Assembly: GCF_042186555.1 (NCBI RefSeq)
Contig: NC_133332.1
Coordinates: 206,859,609 to 206,923,608 of the forward strand
From: Aquarana catesbeiana
Taxonomy: Eukaryota > Chordata > Amphibia > Anura > Ranidae
DNA: 64,000 nucleotides
Direction of reading: 5' to 3'
Shown here: one piece after another, positions 42,049 to 53,058 of the stretch
How positions within the stretch are numbered: the first letter of the stretch is position 1
Layout of the letters: each line of letters starts with the position of its first letter
Position numbers and translations under genes: made by a program
The notes under the pieces: generated by a model
The model's database searches: none
Told to the model about the DNA's origin: nothing
Seen by the model: only the letters and a program-made list of their open reading frames with translations

Positions 42049-43601
42049 GCATCCTGGTTGCCAGAGGAACCCCCTTTTGCGGGTTTCTTGAAAGAAGACT
42101 GCCTGGATTTCCAGGATCTTGAGAACTCCCGACCAGGTCTGTAGCTGCACGCATCCCTAGCGCGATCAGAGTTTTGTCTTCTAGGAAAAGTGCGTTTCTG
42201 ATTTTGTAGGCGTCTGTCTTGAGGGAGGAAACCAGACTTCCCACCTGTGGCCCGGGTTATGGCACTATCGAGCTTATTGCCGAACAATGAAGAACCTTCA
42301 AACGGAATTCGGCACCAAGCTTGCTTGGAAGCTGGATCCGCCAACCACGGATGGAGCCATAAGGCACGACGAGCTGAAACAGCTGCCAACATAACCCGGG
42401 ACATCAGGCGGATGACATCAATAGATGCCTCCCCAAGAAAGGCTGATGCCAGCCTGATCTCTTGGATAGGAGAATCCTTAGCTGTTTCAGTAGAGATACC
42501 TCTTAAGAACTCATCCACATTATCAGACCAAGATTCCAAAGCTTTGGAGACTGCAGCTATCGCAAGTACTGGCTTACATGCCATTCCTGACGTCAGGTAG
42601 ATCCTTTTTAAATCCGAATCAATTCGCCTCTCCAAAGGATCTTTAAAAGATACAGTGTCTTCTAAGGGAAGCGTTACATATCTTGCTAGTCTCATTAAAG
42701 CTGCATCCACTAATGGAGCTGATTCAAGGTGCTTTACTTCCTCTTCCTTAAAAGGATATAGTTTCAAGACCTTTGACTGCATGGAACTTTTCTTGTCCAT
42801 TTTGCTCCATTCCTCAGAAATGACATCGCCCAGCTCAGAGAGAAAAGGAAAATACTGTCGCTCCTTATTAAGCTGCTTGAAAAACTTCCTCTGTTTTGGG
42901 GGGGAAGTAACAAGATCTTCCCACTTCAAGGCCTCTTTTACTGCCTTCACCAAAGAAGGAACTAAGGCATACTCAAACCTCACGCCAGGATCTTCCAGAT
43001 CTGATTCGCTATCTGAAACAGGAGCAGAAGGGTGACTTGGCTGGGAAGATTCCCATGTCTCATGCACAGAACCTTCACCCACTGGAGGGCATAATGGGTC
43101 TGATGGGGAATCACGGGGCTGTTGGGCCTCTCTCTCCTGTAGAGATTCTTTCACAACCCGCCTCACCATAGATTCCAAACGCTGGTCTGCATCATCCCTC
43201 TCATCTGCAGCTTTAGAGAAGCAGTGATCACAGATAGATTTGTCTGTTGGAATAGGCATCCTGCATCCCCAGCATGATTTTCCTGAACTCTCTCTAGAGT
43301 GAGATGAAGGGGGGTGAGAAGGATTTTTATTGCGCTGTTCAGATCTGGAAGGAGATCTATGATGGCTAGACCTGGAGGAAGATTGCCGGTGGTGCGATTT
43401 TAATGATCCACTTCCTTTATGGGAACTACAGTGTGGATCAGACCTAGAAGGGCTGTGAGGAAAGAAACACAGAGAAGACAGAGAAAGAAATCAGCTGGTG
43501 TCCTAAAATCCTACTCTCAATCCTTGTACAGGCAGAAAAGCAAAACTGCAAACATACCTGCTACAAGCGGGCTGGCCACTAGGGGGCAGTGAGGAGTCCA
43601 T
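42033..43601 (-). CDS. DIRS gag, two exons, apparently intact
   Basis: Exon 1 (43601-43558) starts ATG and codes 'MDSSLPPSGQPACS' plus two bases. A 105-bp intron (43557-43453) follows, and exon 2 (43452-42033) continues in frame to TGA. The predicted protein has 487 residues. Its N-terminus is rich in Ser, Arg and His, followed by a zinc-like 'CWGC...CDHC' pair at about residues 80-95. A long helical middle includes 'KKSSMQSKVLKLYPFKEEE', and an Arg/Lys-rich tail ('RRLQNQKRTFPRRQ') could bind nucleic acid. DIRS gag is poorly conserved, so the call rests on position and composition. Without splicing, translation could start at 43259. No stop is seen in either model. Confidence 0.75.
43453..43557 (-). 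other. Probable spliceosomal intron in DIRS gag
   Basis: Minus-strand donor CAG/GTATGTTT, branch-like CAGCTGATTTC and a pyrimidine-rich tract of about 30 bases ending TTTCCTCACAG. Splicing joins AG and C into Ser and keeps a single open frame with exon 2, which is open upstream of its first internal ATG to exactly this acceptor. Confidence 0.7.
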
Positions 43602-44316
43602 AGTGTCAATACAATAGGAAGCTGCAGAGACAGATTCACAGATTCAGCTGACTGACAACAGACCTCCACCCCCAGACAATAGAGATTGTCTTACCTTGAA
43701 TCGCCAAGATAGTTGCCCCGGGAAGTTGCCGTATCCCCCACGATCATTCCCAGGGCTCTGTAAGCTTTCCACAGCTTTTAAAAGTGGCGCCCGTGACGTC
43801 ATCGCCGACGTCAGACGCGAGACGCTGGCGCGCATGCGCGAACCAAGCCTCGACTTCGTATTGGGTCCGCGCATGCGCAGAGCGCACGCCGGTACCCGGA
43901 AGTCACAGAGAGAGCGGCTGCTGGAACGCAGAGAGCGTCATCGCCGATTCTAGGACACCAATGAAGCAGGAAAGACACACAGAGGTATGATAACACATAA
44001 ACACTGCTGCCATATGTGAATGAATGTAAAAACCTTACCCCTCCACCTACGATCACCTGGGCCGAGGAACGCCATCCATACACACACACACCGGACTTGG
44101 CAGCAGATAATGGTCGCCTGAAACATTAGGCAAACAGACCGTGCGCACATAGATGAACCAATCCAATCTTCAGCGCTACTCTGCTATACACTCCATACCC
44201 TGCTTAACAGTCAGGGCCTATCGGAGGAATCTTTGGCACTCGGCAGCATCGATCGTAGGGAGGTTTATCTTCAGGTAGGAGAACCAACACCTGGTCCTAC
44301 GGAGGAGGACAAAAAA
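43602..44316 (-). promoter_or_regulatory. DIRS 5' untranslated region
   Basis: 715 bases between the right inverted repeat and the gag start on minus, with a GC- and CpG-rich core at 43780-43960. Short open frames in either strand have no domain. A promoter here or in the inverted repeat is inferred from position only. Confidence 0.45.
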
Positions 44317-44427
44317 GGAACATGGATAGCAGCCTAGAGCAAAGATTTATGGGAGAGGGGGTCCTATTGGGTAGTTATGGAGGCGGAGCCTACCCACACG
44401 TATGCTGTCATGGAGCCTGTCAGGAAA
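44317..44427 (-). repeat. DIRS right inverted terminal repeat
   Basis: 111 bp, the inverse of 38843-38953. It lies upstream of gag on minus and so probably holds the promoter. Unlike the left side it lacks the extra outer 39 bases (38804-38842). Confidence 0.9.
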
Positions 44428-44954
44428 TATAACTTCAAATAATTTACCATGCCTCTTGCTAAATACCTTGAAATGTCTACTTTCCAAAAAGAGGTTATTT
44501 GTGTGGCATTTGTACTTTCCTGGCTTGTTAGTGTCTCAAGAAATGAGATAGGCCGCCAGTACATCAGATGTGATAATTTTATTATGATTTGCACCATAGC
44601 TTGTAGACTCTAAAACTTTCACACAGACCAAATAATTTCCACTAAGTTTGTGTTATTTTTACCAAAGATATGTAGCAGTATAAATTGTGGGCAAATTTAT
44701 GAAGAAAAGTTACTAATTTCCAAAATTTTATCACAGAAATTAAGAAAATTCTTTTTTTTTCAGTATTTTCTGTCTCTTTTCATTTATAGCCCAAAAAATA
44801 AAAAACCCAGAGGTGATCAAATACCACCAAAAGAAAGCTCTGGTAAGTAAGTGGTTAAGAAAGAAAAAAGTCCAAAATGGTTGAAAAAATGGTTATTCTT
44901 AGTTTCTGTCAGTAAATTTTGTAAATAAGTATTTTTTTTCTTCACTAATGTGCG

Positions 44955-45320
44955 CTGATGAGACGGCATTGATGGACACAGATGAGGTGGCACTTATGGG
45001 CACTGATGAAGCAGCACTGATTAGCTGGCACTGATGAGGAGGCACTAATGTGCCACACTGATGGGCACTGATAGGTGGCATTGATATGAGGCACTGATGA
45101 GCACTGATAGGCAGCACTGATGGGCACTGAGAGGCAGCAGTGATGGGCACTGATAGGTGGCACTTATAGGCGGCACAGATAGGCAGAACTGATGGGCACT
45201 GATGGGCATTGATAGGCAGCACCGATGAGCAGGCACTGATGGGCACTGAAGGCAGCACTGACTGGCATCACTAATGGGCACTGATTGGTGTCACTGATGG
45301 GCACTGCTGGGGCTCTACTG
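44955..45320 (-). repeat. Minisatellite related to the piggyBac leader repeat
   Basis: About 18 imperfect units such as 'GGCACTGATGGGCACTGATA' (plus-strand text), the inverse of the 33590-34700 type. Minus-strand frames that stay open through it are repeat translations. Confidence 0.85.
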
Positions 45321-45354
45321 TAATCAGGGCACTGATGATCAGTGCCCTGATTAC
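45320..45354. repeat. Perfect hairpin, 17-bp arms and 1-base centre
   Basis: GTAATCAGGGCACTGAT is followed by G and its exact complement ATCAGTGCCCTGATTAC. It lies at the edge of the minisatellite. Confidence 0.9.
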
Positions 45355-45652
45355 CTGTCCTGGTCTCCCCTGCGAGGAGATGCCACTGATCTTCTCTCCT
45401 CACCAAACACTCAGTCAGTGTGAGGCGAGGAGAGCCAATAAACGGCTTTTCTGCATTTACATGTGACCGGAAGATTGGACACCTAGATACCGAGATCTGA
45501 ATACCAAGATCTAGGGTTGCGTCGTGTCCTAGGAACACGGCGCAGCCACGCTCACCACACTGCGCAGCCCCGTCATATGATGACGTTCCAGAATGAGAGC
45601 TGCACCGCTTTCTGTCATTTAAAGGTGGGTGGGTGGCAAATGGTTATAGAAA
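45355..45652. mobile_element. piggyBac-type MITE end, fragment
   Basis: The text 'CATTTACATGTGACCGG', 'GTCATATGATGACGTTCC' and the end 'GGTGGCAAATGGTTAT' resemble the terminal part of piggyBac-type MITEs, with the TTAA apparently changed to TTAT. No partner end can be assigned. Confidence 0.4.
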
Positions 45653-45679
45653 CAGGATCCTTTTTTTTTTTTTTTTTAA

Positions 45680-46370
45680 TACTAGGGTAACAAACGCTTT
45701 AAGTTTATGGTCTACAAGAATACCCAGATTTTTCTCGACCATTGTCTTCTCCAGATGTTCTCCTCTGAGAATGTGTGATGCATGCCAGGGATGTAGATAA
45801 GGGGGGATTTGGGGTTGGCCCTGATGCATGCATGTTTTTACCCTCCAAGTGCATAACTTTACAATTATCACCATTAAACCTCATTTGCCATATAGCTGCC
45901 CAAATAAATAGCGCACTGAAGTCGGTTTGTAACGTGGAGGCATCCTGTATGGATATTATGTCACTACACAGCTTGGTGTCATTTGCAAACACTGAAATGG
46001 TACTTTTAATCCCAACCTCTAAAAAAATGTACAAATCTGTTAAAAAGTAAAGGTCTCAACACTGAACCACTAATAACCTTAGACCATTCTGAGTATGAAT
46101 CATTTATCACTACTCTCTGAATATGGTCTTTTAGCCAGTTTTTTTATCCATTTACAAACTGAATTTTCTAATCCTGAAGACTTTACCTTACACATTAGCT
46201 GTGTGTGGGGAAATGTGTTCAAAGCTTTTGCAAAATCCAAGTATACCATATCCACACCCACTTCTTTGTCTAAGTTTTTGCTTACTTCATTGTCTAAAAG
46301 AAATCAGATTTGTTTAACAACTTCTATCTTTCCTGACTCCTTGTTGTCTATTGCTTAAAGTATTGTTTTA
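45680..46370 (-). pseudogene. CR1/L2-like LINE reverse transcriptase fragment
   Basis: On minus, 'VDMVYLDFAKAF' (near 46240) leads to a stretch with 'NDSYSEWSKVISGSVL' and then 'ISVFANDTKLCSDIISIQDA', a decayed form of the FADDTKL catalytic motif. 'WAAIWQMRFNGDNCKVMHL' follows. These are RT blocks of the CR1/L2/Rex group. Several indels and stops separate them. Nothing of the endonuclease or 3' end is recognisable. Confidence 0.8.
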
Positions 46371-46550
46371 TCTGTCCTTAGCTGTCCATCACTTTTTTCC
46401 AGGTTCCACGTTACTTTGGCTATTTTTTTATAGTTTTTTGGCTATTGGAATACAGTTGCATCATAGGCAGCATCAACGCTGTATCCTAGGGCAGCACTTT
46501 GCAGGGGGGCAGCACGGAGAGAGTCCCCGCTGGCTTGCGCTACACTGTTA

Positions 46551-46985
46551 TGCCCAGTACACACGATCAGATTTTCCGACGGAAAATGTGTGATAGGACC
46601 TTGTTGTCGGAAATTCCGACCGTGTGTGGGCTCCATCACACATTTTCCATCGGGAATTTCCGACACACAAAGTTTGAGAGCTTGCTATAAAATTTTCCGA
46701 CAACAAAATCCGTTGTCGGAAATTCCGATCATGTGTACACAAATCCCACGCACAAAGTGCCACGCATGCTCAGAATAAATTAAGAGATGAAAGCTATTGG
46801 CTACTGCCCCGTTTATAGTCCTGACGTACGTGCTTTATGTCACCGCGTTTAGAATGATCGGATTTTCCGACAACTTTGTGTGACCGTGTGTATGCAAGAC
46901 AAGTTTGAGCCAACATCCGTTGGAAAAAATCCATGGATTTTGTTGTCGGAATGTCCGATCAATGTCCGACCGTGTGTACAGGGCA
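46551..46985. mobile_element. Harbinger-type MITE A, copy 2
   Basis: 435 bp with ends TGCCCAGTACACACGATCAG and GTGTGTACAGGGCA, flanked by TTA (46548-46550 and 46986-46988). Nearly the same sequence as 5254-5687 throughout. Confidence 0.93.
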
Positions 46986-47246
46986 TTAGTGTAGCGCCAG
47001 TCTTATGGGGTGGACTGGGCTGAGAGGCAAATTAGTCTAGCGCCCCCATAAAGCGTCCGCACTGCTTTCCGGTATGTTGGTGGCCGGCATTCCGCAAATG
47101 TTGGGGGGGCCCCGCTTCTAATTTTGACTATCCTATCATCCTGGACCACAAACATTCCTCACTGTGCTATATGTTTTCTGCTGCACCATTGGCAGGGTTA
47201 TATCTTCTTAGTCCTCTCCATAAAATTTTTAGAAATTTGTGCTTAA

Positions 47247-47420
47247 AGTAGAACTATAGGCAACACTTTTTTTTCATTTTGGATAGAATAAGGGAGGGTT
47301 ATAGCCCCTGTCAGTTTATTTTTTACCATCCCTGTCCCATTGCAGAGATTTCCCTTCACTTCCTGCCCCAATGCCAAACAGGAAGTGAGAGGAAATCTAT
47401 GCAAATTAAGGGAATCAAGT
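47247..47420. mobile_element. TTAA-target MITE fragment, one end only
   Basis: TTAA (47243-47246) is followed by AGTAGAACTATAGGCAACAC and a T-run, then 'GAGATTTCCCTTCACTTCCT'. Similar inner text occurs at 51460-51480 and 55590-55760. The opposite end is not found nearby. Confidence 0.5.
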
Positions 47421-49673
47421 GCCCCCCCAGGCCCTCAGAACTAGTGTCCCTACTCAAACTTCAGGGCAGGTCTTAAACAGCAAGGGGTGTGGCCTCGACA
47501 GGAAGTGGGGGGTCATATTTAAATTAGAGGGTGCACGAGTTTAGTCAGGCCTAGGGCAGCACAAAAACTAAATACACTACTGGGCAGCATATGCTAATCA
47601 TAAACTTGCTACAGGAGAGGGGGATATTTTTTTTTTAACATCAGTGATGCAAAGACAAGGTAAACTGCATTATATCAAACCTTTACTGCATCTGAACAAC
47701 ATCTACCTTGCACCTGTGTTGAGACTATATTGTACCTTTACTGCACGCAGATTAACTGGGACTGTCGTTAAGTACACCATTGCTCTTACAGGGCCCCAAC
47801 AATAGCCGGCAGAAGAAGGTCTCAAAGGATTGCCCCTCTCGTAATAATTATTCTGCAAGGCCCCTTTGTTTCCTTGTCCCCTCCACTACCATCCTCCTTT
47901 TTTTTGGACAGTGCATACCCAGTCGGTCTAGGGCTAGCATCGCTGTCATAAATGTGTTCTGGCAGTACCAGCACTGGGTAGGCTAAACTTTACTACTGCT
48001 CACTGCTGCACTTGAGGTGGCTTTGCTGCTGTTTATGGTGATCTGGACGCCAAATGACATCTTATGACTAGTCCCTACTGTTAATTGTGTTTTGTATGCT
48101 AAATTGTGTTATTACCATTGTAATTCCATTTTTTGCTTTCCTAGTTGCCAATCAGTTTGGGTGATAATATGTTAAGATTGTCTTTGCTACCTGATTTGGT
48201 GCCTGTTTTTTTTTACATTTGACACGACTACTATTGGTTACTAAGTATTACTTCCATTGAATTTCTGTGATGTTGTTTGTCTGTATACTCAACCTAATGT
48301 GTCAGAAGGGCTGAGGCTCTTTAGAAGGTTGAGGCAAAGAACAGAGGACCAATCCTATCCAGCAGCCTCTACAGGGTTAGGGCTACAAGTCTTCCTAGAC
48401 TTTGCCAGCCGATTAGTGCACATAGGAGCCTGTTTAGGCTGAGGAGATCCTGATGCTGCTGGGCAGAGACTATTAGGCACCACATCCATAAGTTAGATCA
48501 CAGTAGAAAGCACATGCCATGATACCTTAACCTGTGCCTCATTACATGCAGGAGGTGAACATTTCTCTGCATGATCCACTTTTGTGTTCTATCCCCCTTC
48601 CTCAAAGAGGTTAGGAGGTTTAGGGTCATTCTGTTGAAATTATTTAGGTGGTGGAGAGGCAGAAGAGCACTTTTGTGTCCTGGAGACCGAATGGTCTAGA
48701 AGGGCAGAGAGTTTCCCAAAGAAATCAGACATAGTTGCAATGAAATCTGCCTTAGTCAAATAATCTGTCTTTTGCATGCCTGAGAGAGAGCTAAATTAGA
48801 AGAAGGGACTTGTGTCAATATAGAGCCTTGCTCCAGTGCAGGAGAACACCAATTACCCTGAGCATGTAGCTGGTTTTCCTCAGGACTGCCTGTAGCATTA
48901 TTAAACCTTGAAATCTTTTGTTATTAAATCTTTGCACCTTATCTCCACCATTGCTAAGTGAGGGAATCCCCTATGGGGTACCGATGAAATGGAGAAGGAA
49001 TAAGAGGGTATTAATGTGTCTGGGAAACGGCAGGCAATTGGGAGATCAGCCAACATGCGTTTTGTGCTTTCCATGTTGCAAGTTCCTGGAAAAAAACAAA
49101 CCTCACTTGTCACAGTAGGCATACCCTTGTAAGGGACTTCTGGGTTTGGGTGTCATTGGAATGAACCATGGCCCTGGACCTGAAAAGCACTTTTTGGCTA
49201 ACTTCGCTCATTGTAGCACGTGCCAAAGAAAGTGCTGAATGCAGAATCCAGTGCCCAAAGCAAACACTAAGGCCATCCCTGCTGCTTCATAGTCTGGGTA
49301 CAGTTCTCAAGATGTATATGAAGGGTTACTGATAATAGCGAGCCCCAAGGCAATAAGCAGTTAGATCCTGTCAAAGTAGTGAAGTAGAATAAAAAAGAAT
49401 GGTCTAGAAACTTCTTCAAATGAGAAAAGGTCCATCACCTAAGGACACTTGCAAAATTTGAGTTCCACTGAGTGGTTGGGGTTATATGAAGATGCACTGG
49501 GACACTCCTGTCAAAGCTTTTGCAAATGTACCATAAAATTAGCAGCATAGATCCCATGGTCTACAAATACAAGTCATGTATCCTATACTGTACGATTAAG
49601 ATAAGGACATTTTGCCTTGTCACCTACAGTATAAAAGAGACAGAGGAGAATACTGTAGGTCAGTGTGGTTCCG
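47421..49673. other. No gene recognised
   Basis: Over 2 kb of sequence without recognisable domains, paired termini or long frames. The only structure I note is a 68-bp segment at 48159-48226 that recurs at 49675-49743. Confidence 0.5.
48159..48226 (+). repeat. 68-bp direct repeat, copy 1
   Basis: From GGGTGATAATATGTTAAG to TTTGACACG. Identical to 49675-49743 except for nine instead of ten T in one run. Confidence 0.95.
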
Positions 49674-49674
49674 T

Positions 49675-49743
49675 GGGTGATAATATGTTAAGATTGTCTT
49701 TGCTACCTGATTTGGTGCCTGTTTTTTTTTTACATTTGACACG
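49675..49743 (+). repeat. 68-bp direct repeat, copy 2
   Basis: Second copy, directly at the left edge of the 49744-50410 minisatellite. Confidence 0.95.
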
Positions 49744-50410
49744 TCCCATGCTATGTCCTATGCTATGTGCCCTATTCTCTGTCCCATGTAATGTACTCTG
49801 TCCCATGCTATGTGCTCTGTCCCATGTAATATGCCCTGTTCTTTGTCCAATGCTTTCTGTTCTGTGCTCTGTCCCATGTAATATGCTCTGTTCAATGCTA
49901 TGTGCCCTGTGCTCTGTTCCATATAATGTACCCTGTGCTCTGCCCCATGTAATGTGTTCTGTCCCATGTAATGTGCTCTGTCCCATGTAAAGTTTCCTGT
50001 GCTCTTTCCAATATGTTGTGCCCAGTGCTCTTCCCCATGTGCTCTTTCCCATATAATGTGCCTTGTGCTCGGTCCCATGTACTGTGCCCTGTGCTCTGTC
50101 CAATGCTATGATGCCCTGTACTCTGTCCCATGCTACAGTATGTTGCCTTGTACTCTTTCCCATACCATATCTGTCCCATGATATGTGCCCTGTACTCTGT
50201 CCCATGATATGTGCCCTGTACCCTATCCCATGTAATGTTCTCTGTCCCATGTAATTTTCCCTGTGCTCTGTCCCATGTAATGTACCCTGCCCTTGTGCAA
50301 TGTGCCCTGCTCCCACATAATGTGACCTGGTCTCATATAATTTGCCCTGCCCTCATGTAATGTACCCTGCTCCCATGTACTGTGCCCTGTTCCCAAGTAA
50401 TGTGGGAGCA
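49744..50410. repeat. Minisatellite
   Basis: About 25-30 units of 18-28 bp, such as 'TCCCATGTAATGTGCCCTGT' with GCTCTG. Overlapping long frames on both strands (for example 50316-49660 on minus) are translations of the repeat. Confidence 0.93.
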
Positions 50411-51765
50411 TGGAATGTTACCAGCTCCCCCCCCCCCCCCATGTATTTTGACCTCCTGTACCCTGCCGTGCTGCCCCCCCTCCCCCACACACACACAGAA
50501 TGGAGCATCTCTGCAAAAAAAAGCACACATTTAACATTAAATAGGTACGTTTTCATATTTATTATTTGATTTAAAGCTATTTCTAAAAATAATTGTTATT
50601 ATCAACAGCTATCAAAGGTAAAAATGTTGAGAAACACTGCTATAGGTAATGAAAAAAATGGTTGCAAAAAAGCACATAGGAGAGGATTGCATAGCAGATG
50701 TATGTTTTCAGGTAGTATGTTTGGTATTATTGGGCATGATAAAATGACAGAAAACGTCTCAGAGAAAAGGTGCAACACTGGATATGTTTTAGATGAGAGT
50801 GTAGGAGGCATTAAAAGATGAGGACAAGAGCAGATCAATTGTAAAACTGGAAACATGTTTAGGAGTATAAATGGGACAAGGGATAATAGATAGATGCAGC
50901 ACAACTGTGGGACTTTTAAGTAGGAACTAAAAGTTTGAATTCAATCAGTAAAGTAGTAAGAAGCCAGTGTAGAGACTGACTGAGTGGAGGTGTTAAGAAG
51001 GCGGTTGGCAAGGAAGATAAGGCAGATGCGTCCATGACTAACTGAAGTGGTGCCAACCTAGTGCCAACCTAGTGTGCAGTAAGCCTGTCGGTTATTGTAA
51101 ATAATTACAACACTTGAGGAAGGAAGTAATTAGTTTATGGATTCCTAATTTATCAGTTTCGTTTACTGAGGTCAAAGTTTCAGAAACTTGTCAGCGCTAA
51201 AATTATTTACAAAAAAGATGGTAAATGTGAGCACACAGTTTACTTCCTGCACTGCACACTGTACAGGAACACTGAAAAGTCATCTGCATGCTTAATCCTC
51301 AAAATGATAACAAACAGCAGAATCCTGGAGTAGAAAGTTAAAACCCAACTTTACAAAAAAATAAATAAATATTTTGCTATGTTTTGGGGTGGGACAGGTT
51401 TAAAAACATTGACATGTTGTTTTTTTTAATCTCTGTCTCTGTCTCTGCTGAAGAGATTTCCCCTAACTTCCTAGCGGTGCTTTCTCACACAAACATACCT
51501 CTCAGCCGTTCTGGTTTCTGCTGAACCATCAAAGGTTTTCAACAAAATCCCTGCATCCCACGGATCTGGGCTAAAGTCCACTGGCTTAACTAATATACCT
51601 TGCAGGGGCGCGCTAGTGTGGGGCAACCAGGGCACATGACCCTCGCCCTCTCAGCAGCGGTTGGCATCTCTCACCACCAGCTGTCTGTCACAAGAATACA
51701 GGTCAGCGCCAAAATAAGCTTCCCCTAGGCTCCTCCTTTGCTCAGACATGTCTCATGACACAACA
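50411..51765. other. No gene recognised
   Basis: C-run at 50430-50443 and a short CA tract near 50486-50497, then AT-rich sequence. Text near 51340-51480 resembles the interior of the TTAA-target MITE at 47247. No coding domain is visible. Confidence 0.45.
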
Positions 51766-51769
51766 GGAT

Positions 51770-52480
51770 GATGAGTCCAGGAGAAGGGATGTCCTCCTGC
51801 AGTGAACACTGCTGGTTAGAGAAGCCTTGGGAGGGGAAGATTTGTGTTGAGAGAGGAAATGGAGGGAGAATTTGTGCTGGCAGGGGGATTATGGGTTGTA
51901 AAAGGATTTTTGTTAGGGTGGGGTTGTGCTTGTGCTGGGAGGGGGAATTGGAGAGTGGGAGAAAAATTGTGCTGGGTGGAGGGATTTGGGCAGATTTGTT
52001 CTTGGAGGTGGTATGAAGTGGAGGAGGATTTGTACTGAGATATATTTGGTGGGAGAACTTGATTAGAATGGGGAAAGGATATGTGCTAAATGAGAACTTA
52101 GACTGGGGGAGGAATTTGGGAGGGGGATTTGTGCTGGGGGGGATTGGAGGGTGAAGATTTATTTTGCAAGAGGGGATTGGGGGGAAGGGGGATTTGTGCT
52201 GGGGGAATCTGGGGAGAGGATTTTTTCTTGGAAGGGAAATGGATTTCTGTTGGGAGAGGGGATTGAGGTGAGAGATTTTTGCTGAAAGGATAAAATGGGG
52301 GAGAGTATTGCTTGTAGAATGAATGTTGCACTCTTCTGACCCATACACTGTGTGTTACACACCCCTGACTTCTGTACTCTTTTTGCTTAGGTACTCTTGA
52401 CCCCTATTATGCATTTCATACTCCTATCCCCTGAATTCTGTGCATTACTTATTCCTGACCCCTGCTCTGTGTGTTATTCA
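51770..52480. repeat. G-rich repeat followed by C/T-rich repeat
   Basis: Units of about 28-35 bp, 'GGGGGATTTGTGCTGGGAG' and variants, fill 51830-52270. C/T-rich words such as 'ACTCCTATCCCCTGA' and 'TTCCTGACCCCTGCTCTGTG' follow to 52480. The same succession is seen at 7795-9800. The 207-codon minus-strand frame is a Pro/Ser-rich repeat translation. Confidence 0.7.
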
Positions 52481-53058
52481 TACCCCCCAACTGTCCTGGA
52501 TTAGCCGGGACCGTCCTGGGATTGCAAGTAAATCCTGGCATCCTGCGAATCCGGCTGGAGTCCTGGAGACCAGTGCCGGAATGAGTTCCAGCACTAGGTT
52601 ACTTTAATACATGCATCTCTCAGGGGCCCACTGTAGCTGATCACCAGGGAACCTCCCTCGCACTTCCCACACTCTAGTCTCCTGCTGGGAACCTGGGCAT
52701 GCCACAGCCCGCCCCTAGAGAACATATCACAAATGCGGGCTAGCAAACATCACAGCAGATGGAGAGAATTCAAATCTTGCTCAGCTGTTGCTGATTGGAG
52801 GCAAGAAATGGAGGTGGGGACTGGCTATTCAACCCAGGCAGCAAAACATAACTCCGGCCCCGTCCAGCTGCTGCTAAACGGGGTTTCAGCCACTTTCCAC
52901 TGACTGGAAGAGGAGAGTACTGGGAGTGAGGATGACCCATTCAACACCCTTCAACAGGCAGAGGAAGTGTGTGAGTATGGGAGTGTGTGTGTGTGTATGA
53001 GGTTGTATGGGTCTGTATGTGAGTGTGTGTTTGTGAGAATGTCTGTGTGTCTTTCTGT
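52481..53058. other. No gene recognised
   Basis: Moderately GC-rich sequence with a short GT tract near 52983-53000. No domain or termini. Confidence 0.45.

Larger units (their letters stand above)
38804..44427 (-). mobile_element. DIRS-type retrotransposon, 5.6 kb, nearly complete
   Basis: The element lies on minus inside the piggyBac 3' region. Matching inverted terminal repeats (38843-38953 and 44317-44427, 111 bp each, three differences by eye) flank gag, a pol with RT and RNase H, and a tyrosine recombinase. This gene order and the inverted ends define DIRS. No target duplication is seen, as expected for recombinase-based insertion. Lesions are few: one stop in pol and two frameshifts in the recombinase, so the copy is fairly young. 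Confidence 0.93.
33056..44858 (+). mobile_element. piggyBac transposon, about 6.2 kb, split by a DIRS element
   Basis: The left end reads TTAACCACTTGCCTACAGG and the right end AAGTAAGTGGTTAA, each with the TTAA target (33056-33059 and 44855-44858). Subterminal sequences are inverted relatives of each other ('GAGCTTCCTTTTAGTGGTAT' on the left, inverted 'ATACCACCAAAAGAAAGCTC' on the right). Inside are a minisatellite, a transposase pseudogene and 3' tandem repeats. A complete DIRS element occupies 38804-44427, so the piggyBac itself is about 6.2 kb. The right end could lie further out (near 45652) if the next piggyBac-like block belongs to it. Confidence 0.8.

Noticed and set aside
49660..50316. 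218-codon minus-strand frame rich in Gly, His and Thr
   Set aside because: Pure translation of the 49744-50410 minisatellite.
51725..52348. 207-codon minus-strand frame rich in Pro and Ser
   Set aside because: Translation of the second G-rich repeat block.
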